A stretch of 13,854 nt of DNA from Phoronis ovalis (Eukaryota; Phoronida; Phoronidae): NCBI GenBank assembly GCA_028565635.1, contig JAOXYB010035739.1:1-13854 (forward strand), written 5' to 3'. A program made the translations under genes and the position numbers. A model generated the notes under the pieces. The model saw only the letters and a list, made by a program, of their open reading frames with translations. It did not search any database and had not been told where the DNA came from. Positions 9,301 through 13,854 of this stretch are shown here, piece after piece. Position 1 is the first letter of the stretch, and each line of letters opens with the position of its first letter.

Positions 9301-10549
9301 GCTTTTTGTTGGTTGTCTTAGTCCCGGTTTAACGATGTTTGTGCTACACCTCTTGATGACCTGACGTGCGAGACTAACCTAACAGTTTTAGGTGTTTTGG
9401 TAGCCATTTACACGGAAAGTGATCTGTATGATTGTGTGAACCATAGTCGTGGTGAAATAAAATGTATTACTTGTGGAATTTTTTGTGTATATGCCAATAC
9501 GGGAGTCCCAAATGATTTTTTTGGAGTAGTTGATATTGAATTTTGATAGGCAGAATTAATGCATCCAGAGGATTGTGAGTTACTTAACTGTGAATTCATA
9601 GCACAGCGTCCATGAGTTATAGAATATCAAACACGCTTAGGTGCAACACGAATGTCATGAAAACAGGACTACGAGTTGGTATTCAAGAATTTTTTTTACC
9701 ATGGCAAAGATACCAAGATCAGAACAAAACGATGCCGGAGGTTAGTGTTTTTGTGACATCATTTGTATATATTAGTAGTCCTGATCCACATCATTCTAGT
9801 CCTGGTTCATGACGTTCTGCACACTCAAGATCTTGATAATCTGACTTAATTATAAGCTGTGTGAACAGTCATAGAATCTTACATAGCCAATTACAGGGAA
9901 AGTGCTCAAACTTGGAAATCTATGTAATTCCTACCGAAGGAATTCGTATATCACTGTCCATATACTCTCTGATTATCCAACTTCAACTCCCGCTATATAC
10001 TACTTCTATGGCCATTTGCAACTCCTGCGCTGGCACCCAGATGAATGAGGGTACTTGCCAAAAAACTGTGTTGGTGTGTGAGGCCCAGCGTAAAACACGC
10101 TTACTACATGGTAAAAACTGAATTCAGGTGTTTCAAATGCCGGAAATGGTGATGGGAGTAGTGGAAGTTGAAGTTGATTAATGAGAGAGTATCTAGACAG
10201 TGATACTATGACCTCATTCTCTAGGAATTACATACGTTTCGAAGTTTGGGCACTTTCACTGTAATTGGCTATGTAAGATTACATGACTGTTCGCACAGCT
10301 CACAAGTCAGATTATCAAGATGCTAGTGCAGAACGTCATGATTCAACCAGGGTGCATGAGGACTAGGTGTGGACAGTCCACTACCACTGGCACTGTGACT
10401 GGGCCTGCATGGGTAGCAGAGTTTAATTGCAAACTAAATTTAATTCCTTACCTATAGTTTTCCGATTTCTTTTGCTGTTCAGTCTTAACTGGAGATTTGT
10501 AGGAATTCAGATATTGCTTAAGATGTTCCTTGTGGTGAGCAGTTGCCAT
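273..10549 (-). CDS. FBXO15: FBXO15-like F-box protein, 10 firm coding exons plus a probable terminal exon
   Basis: Substrate-recognition subunit of an SCF (SKP1-CUL1-F-box) ubiquitin ligase, by family knowledge; mouse Fbxo15 is a classic embryonic stem cell marker. Coding exons in transcript order: 10452-10549, 8778-8933, 8019-8123, 7516-7698, 6933-7142, 6463-6681, 5735-5790, 5172-5270, 2096-2273, 1420-1534, and probably 273-371. All ten firm junctions are GT-AG and phases match throughout (2,2,2,2,2,2,1,1,2,0), giving 473 codons, or 505 with the last exon. From memory human FBXO15 is about 510 residues. The F-box starts near residue 86 (LPDEIVLKIFSNLDA). Family landmarks are YTGLP near 170, GVLVATWKEDGELAF near 290, YELPAHTPVLDD near 327, GLHGY near 345, PWKTDLF and DITLLDE near 405-425, and TYTMQYADKKGKVQMQLIW at 455-473. 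The start codon has A at -3 and G at +4. A GPCR pseudogene sits in intron 8. The gene is divergent from HSBP1. Confidence 0.9.
536..890. mobile_element. Short imperfect terminal-inverted-repeat element
   Basis: The left end TAGTGGGGGTGTGCAGCCCA and the reverse complement of the right end (TACTGGGATGTGCCGCCCAA) match imperfectly, and each runs into an AAAATTT-type stretch. The interior carries a 30-bp tandem repeat. No target-site duplication is obvious and there is no coding capacity, so a non-autonomous element is the likeliest reading. Confidence 0.5.
743..862. repeat. Tandem repeat, about four 28-32 bp units
   Basis: Successive units begin GGATTGCTAC or close variants at about 743, 771, 801 and 831. 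Units two and three share CTACCCTTATATTTCA and differ little; units one and four are more diverged. Confidence 0.8.
1420..1534 (-). CDS. FBXO15: FBXO15 coding exon 10
   Basis: Encodes SSPVKVTSSGMSDNFDY, then GKTYTMQYADKKGKVQMQLIW, equivalent to the family's QTYNVDYVDAEGRVHVELVWI as I remember it. Acceptor TTCTAG, good donor GTAAGC directly after a Trp codon, phase 0. If this donor were not used, the frame would stop after 16 more codons at 1369. Confidence 0.93.
1535..2095 (-). other. FBXO15: FBXO15 intron 9
   Basis: 561 bp, donor GTAATT, acceptor TTCTAG. I see nothing in it beyond AT-rich single-copy-looking sequence. Confidence 0.85.
2096..2273 (-). CDS. FBXO15: FBXO15 coding exon 9
   Basis: Encodes YLIRPDHTVDHVIIP, then PWKTDLFKGIVEDF and DITLLDERNVPMWCI. 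The WKTD-F and DVTLLDEHGKPFWC blocks of the family as I remember them align without gaps. Acceptor TTACAG (phase 1), donor GTAATT (phase 2). Confidence 0.95.
2274..5171 (-). other. FBXO15: FBXO15 intron 8, largest intron
   Basis: Donor GTGAGT, acceptor TTACAG, 2,898 bp. It contains the GPCR pseudogene. 2274-3003 has one unexplained minus-strand open frame (2527-2907). 4008-5171 is AT-rich with a C-rich run near 4893-4914 and no recognised gene. Confidence 0.85.
3004..4007 (-). pseudogene. Degenerate rhodopsin-like (class A) GPCR nested in FBXO15 intron 8
   Basis: Parts of a seven-helix receptor lie in order on one strand, in three frames. Frame one, 3675-4007: ATG, an N-terminus with two N-glycosylation sequons (NIS, NIT), TM1 with GAFGNIIVFVIV, TM2 with NLAAVDILITSILP, and the TM3 Cys. 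Frame two, about 3152-3689: a TM3 remnant, LQCYKMYNPHK intracellular loop 2, TM4 with the conserved Trp (FATWFVSVL), a very short TM5, and TM6 with ILSYSP where CWxP is usual. Frame three, 3004 to about 3168: TM7 with SNCFNPCAY (the NPxxY motif) and helix 8 (KVFQKNFLKLFRR), then TGA. Breaks: a frame change in TM3 (about 3675-3689), an in-frame TGA at 3587-3589 before TM4, and a frame change after TM6 (about 3149-3168). Much of TM5 seems missing. No clear introns or poly(A) tail. Ligand and subfamily cannot be told. Confidence 0.8.
5172..5270 (-). CDS. FBXO15: FBXO15 coding exon 8
   Basis: Encodes GLHGYSCTVELRS, then a stretch ending HSKAESF; this matches the YGLHGYQLHVDLHS block of the vertebrate protein as I remember it. 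Acceptor TTTGTAG, donor GTGAGT, phase 1 at both ends. It is followed by the gene's largest intron, 2,898 bp, which holds the GPCR relic. Confidence 0.93.
5735..5790 (-). CDS. FBXO15: FBXO15 coding exon 7 (microexon-sized)
   Basis: A 56-bp exon encoding IYELPAHTPVLDDVDTQY, matching the family's YELPPHSPFLDD block as I remember it. Acceptor TTTTTCAG, donor GTAGGT. It changes phase from 2 to 1, and the next exon completes a Gly to give YGLHGY. Too short to stand out as an open reading frame; found by motif and phase. Confidence 0.93.
5791..6462 (-). other. FBXO15: FBXO15 intron 6
   Basis: 672 bp, AT-rich, including a short TA microsatellite at 6033-6048. No gene recognised. The other shorter introns (5271-5734, 6682-6932, 7143-7515, 7699-8018) show nothing notable. 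Confidence 0.85.
6033..6048. repeat. TA dinucleotide microsatellite
   Basis: An uninterrupted alternating TA run of about 16 bp in FBXO15 intron 6. Confidence 0.85.
6463..6681 (-). CDS. FBXO15: FBXO15 coding exon 6
   Basis: Contains FDWSKWSL and EGVLVATWKEDGELAFFSL. The latter matches the human GLLVGVWKKEEELAF block as I remember it and is one of the most diagnostic segments. The acceptor is TTTCAG and the donor GTAATT. The exon is 73 codons with phase 2 at both ends. Confidence 0.95.
6933..7142 (-). CDS. FBXO15: FBXO15 coding exon 5
   Basis: Encodes the segment from GVQWHLNLID through TTIRWYSLEIPS to FFDKQGKPYSN, aligning in order with the post-F-box beta-rich region of FBXO15 (an aromatic GxxW strand, then an isolated RWYS strand). 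Acceptor TTTGTAG, donor GTTTGT (weaker than the others), 70 codons, phase 2 at both ends. Confidence 0.88.
7516..7698 (-). CDS. FBXO15: FBXO15 coding exon 4
   Basis: Continues the F-box with SLWESLYNKYAPK, then a charged helical segment (KQWKQECIRRC) and HVYTGLPANTPKALE. The YTGLP-x-x-T-x-x-ALE/R block matches the corresponding vertebrate FBXO15 segment as I remember it. Acceptor TTTGCAG, donor GTGAGT, 61 codons, phase 2 at both ends. Confidence 0.94.
8019..8123 (-). CDS. FBXO15: FBXO15 coding exon 3, F-box core
   Basis: Encodes LPDEIVLKIFSNLDA followed by CDILVCARVCRKWLQLACD, a clear F-box: LP at the start, the I-F/L-D core, and VCRKW in the second helix. This is the surface that binds SKP1 in known F-box proteins. 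The acceptor is TTTAG, the donor GTATGT, and both ends are phase 2. Confidence 0.95.
8227..8364. mobile_element. MITE-like inverted-repeat element
   Basis: The left arm from 8238 (TGCATAAAACTT, then CTTAAGGTT) and the right arm at 8327-8352 (AACCTTAGATTTATAAG, then TTTTATGCA) are imperfect inverted copies of about 25 bp. Further CTTAAGG/CCTAAGG palindromes lie inside. About 138 bp with no coding potential. The outer ends (CTGGAACC and GACCCTGG) are only loosely inverted. Confidence 0.65.
8476..8520. repeat. Two-copy 22-bp tandem repeat
   Basis: Units at 8476-8497 and 8498-8520 share TTTTACTGTA, then a T-run, then ACTGG. They differ by one substitution and one T. Confidence 0.8.
8778..8933 (-). 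CDS. FBXO15: FBXO15 coding exon 2, basic Ser-rich linker
   Basis: Encodes a low-complexity Ser/Lys/Asn-rich linker just before the F-box (for example KTSSTSRKLSKEVKKASLK). The donor is GTGAGT, and the split codon TG|G makes a Trp immediately ahead of the F-box Leu-Pro. Two acceptors six bases apart are possible (exon start 8933 after CAG or 8927 after TAG). Both keep the frame and differ by two Ser codons. The acceptor region is tandemly duplicated just upstream. Confidence 0.78.
8923..8985. repeat. 29-bp direct duplication spanning a splice acceptor
   Basis: Copies at 8923-8951 and 8957-8985 are identical except one base (G/A at the eighteenth-nineteenth position region) and are separated by 5 bp. 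Each contains, on the minus strand, the CAG and TAG acceptor candidates of FBXO15 exon 2 with the preceding pyrimidines. Confidence 0.93.
9318..9660. mobile_element. Older diverged copy of the same foldback family
   Basis: 9321-9421 resembles the left arm of the neighbouring element in the same orientation (GTCCCGGTTTAACGATG, then TCTTGATGACCTGAC, then TAGCCATTTACACGGAAAGTG). 9590-9660 resembles the right arm (TAGCACAGC, then AGAATATCAA, then AATGTCATGA). Similarity is clear only in blocks, so boundaries are approximate. Confidence 0.5.
9765..10400. mobile_element. Foldback element with about 250-bp inverted arms
   Basis: The left arm (about 9765-10030) and right arm (about 10115-10400) are inverted copies with small indels, around a loop of roughly 90 bp. 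Anchors are CATGACGTTCTGCA at 9808-9821 against 10327-10340, CTTGATAATCTGAC at 9832-9845 against 10306-10319, and a perfect 22-bp match, 9875-9896 against 10259-10280. No coding capacity was recognised, and the ends and target-site duplication are not resolved. Confidence 0.8.
10452..10549 (-). CDS. FBXO15: FBXO15 coding exon 1 (start codon)
   Basis: Encodes residues 1-32, beginning MATAHHKEHLKQYLNSY and rich in Lys, Gln and His. It ends with AG before a strong donor (GTAAGG), phase 2. The ATG context is aact-ATG-G with A at -3. No conserved domain is visible here and the N-terminus is expected to be poorly conserved. Its assignment rests on position, the donor, phase match to exon 2, and the absence of another start between it and the F-box exon. 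Confidence 0.75.
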
Positions 10550-10554
10550 AGTTT

Positions 10555-10566
10555 TCAAAGATGCAT
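10555..10566 (-). other. Three-codon upstream ORF before FBXO15
   Basis: ATG CAT CTT TGA ends 5 bp before the FBXO15 start codon. It matters only if transcription starts upstream of 10566, which the sequence cannot show. Confidence 0.35.
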
Positions 10567-10789
10567 AGCCAGATCAGAAAGATAGTCTGCTGTGTTTTTT
10601 TTTCGTAAACTGTAGCCACATTTTTAACATTATAAAATATATTGACACTATTTAATCACATTTATGTTATAATTTAAACATGCATTCATATTAAATATTT
10701 GACACTGAAAGATTCGATAAAACCTTATCAGTTCTTTATGTACTGTTTACTATATTTTGAAAAAGAATTATCTACAGTTTAATCCTTAT

Positions 10790-10802
10790 TGCACATGCGC
10801 AT
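10790..10802 (+). promoter_or_regulatory. NRF1-like site
   Basis: TGCACATGCGCA differs by one base from the palindromic NRF1 consensus TGCGCATGCGCA. NRF1 sites are typical of TATA-less divergent animal promoters. It lies 54 bp upstream of the HSBP1 ATG. Confidence 0.4.
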
Positions 10803-10855
10803 CAACAGGCGTCATCAGATACCCGTCGAAACGGTAGCAAAAAATATTCTCCAGA

Positions 10856-13162
<2,307 letters not shown>

Positions 13163-13854
13163 TAATAGAACAAACCAAACTCAGACGTGTGTGACTTTTT
13201 CAAAGTGTGTAATAAATTTAATTACTGTACGATGCAGATATGAACACCTTTGCTGTAATTATTTACAGTAGGAACCAAAGATGCACCAAAAACAATAAGG
13301 GCAGTTTCAGAAAACTTGCTATGAACTATTTTCTCAATATATTTTTACTGAATTGTAATATTGTTTACCATTAGGATTAAAATAAATTCCCTCAAATTCT
13401 TTCTAGTCAGTATGTGCCTCTTCAAAAAATTACAACTCTTGCAACTTTAGCTAGCAGTTTTCCAGTTTATTTTCAAGACTTTTTCTTCTGAATTGTTTGC
13501 TTAAATGTTTGAATATATATTTTTTTGCAATGACAGATATTCAGTATTATATCACAAATCTGACAGAAATTTACTGTAGTTGTAAAATATTTTAATAAAA
13601 TTTATTATAACAATAAAGTTTGTATCACACCCTATACAAATGTTTCATAGAAAAAAGTGGATGTAGAATATTTATCAGTTTGTATGATGTATTTTTTGTA
13701 ATAATTTGGTTTGGATGAATATAATTTTTGGCATATGATATACTAGTTTTGTCTTTAAGTGTTTATTATTTTGACATATAATAATAAGTGTTTATTTCAT
13801 CTTTAGGCCACAGGCCCTTTGATACAAATTTGCACAATACAAATATGGCATTCT
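13163..13854 (+). terminator. HSBP1: HSBP1 3' region with several poly(A) signals
   Basis: AATAAA hexamers occur at 13211-13216, 13381-13386, 13594-13599 and 13612-13617. The first, about 50 bases past the stop, would give a very short 3' UTR; the paired last two would give about 470 bases. Beyond 13620 I see only AT-rich sequence. Confidence 0.55.

Larger units (their letters stand above)
8934..10451 (-). other. FBXO15: FBXO15 intron 1
   Basis: 1,518 bp between the start-codon exon and exon 2, donor GTAAGG. Dominated by two foldback elements. 8986-9317 shows no recognised gene; a plus-strand open frame at 9052-9294 has no family resemblance I can see. Confidence 0.8.
10550..10855. promoter_or_regulatory. 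Divergent (probably bidirectional) promoter interval FBXO15/HSBP1
   Basis: Only 306 bp separate the two start codons, so both 5' UTRs and core promoters must lie here unless untranslated exons exist elsewhere. The HSBP1-proximal 80 bp is richer in GC and CpG (TGCGCATC, GGCGTCATC, ACCCGTCGAAACGG) than the AT-rich FBXO15-proximal part. No convincing TATA box position can be assigned. Confidence 0.65.

Overview
The window is animal nuclear DNA: AT-rich, with small exons, GT-AG introns and one minor-class (U12) AT-AC intron, and eukaryotic poly(A) signals. Two conserved animal genes could be assembled exon by exon with matching splice phases. The repeats and the divergence from the vertebrate proteins suggest an invertebrate, but the species and phylum cannot be fixed from the sequence alone.

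Layout. (1) 273-10549, minus strand: an FBXO15-like F-box gene. Ten coding exons join in phase (473 codons), and a weaker eleventh exon at 273-371 would complete a protein of 505 residues. (2) 3004-4007, minus strand, inside FBXO15 intron 8: a decayed single-exon rhodopsin-like GPCR, with two frame changes and one in-frame stop. (3) 10550-10855: a compact 306-bp interval between two divergent start codons, carrying an NRF1-like site. (4) 10856-13162, plus strand: HSBP1 (heat shock factor binding protein 1) in three coding exons, 72 residues. Its second intron is a textbook U12-type AT-AC intron. (5) 13163-13854: the HSBP1 3' region with four AATAAA signals.

The introns hold small non-autonomous repeat elements. 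These are an imperfect inverted-repeat element with internal 30-bp tandem repeats (536-890), a MITE-like element (8227-8364), two neighbouring foldback elements (about 9318-9660 and 9765-10400), and a hairpin in HSBP1 intron 1 (11661-11748). A 34-bp-period tandem duplication (8923-8985) has copied the 3' splice site of FBXO15 exon 2.

The two intact genes act in different parts of protein homeostasis: FBXO15 as an SCF ubiquitin-ligase substrate adaptor, HSBP1 as a modulator of the heat shock factor trimer. They probably share a promoter region. I found no bacterial-type operon, CRISPR array, tRNA, rRNA or viral gene, and nothing that amounts to an entirely new system. The strongest unusual signals are the AT-AC intron with its ambiguous AC/AG acceptor, the foldback pair, the duplicated acceptor and the nested GPCR relic.
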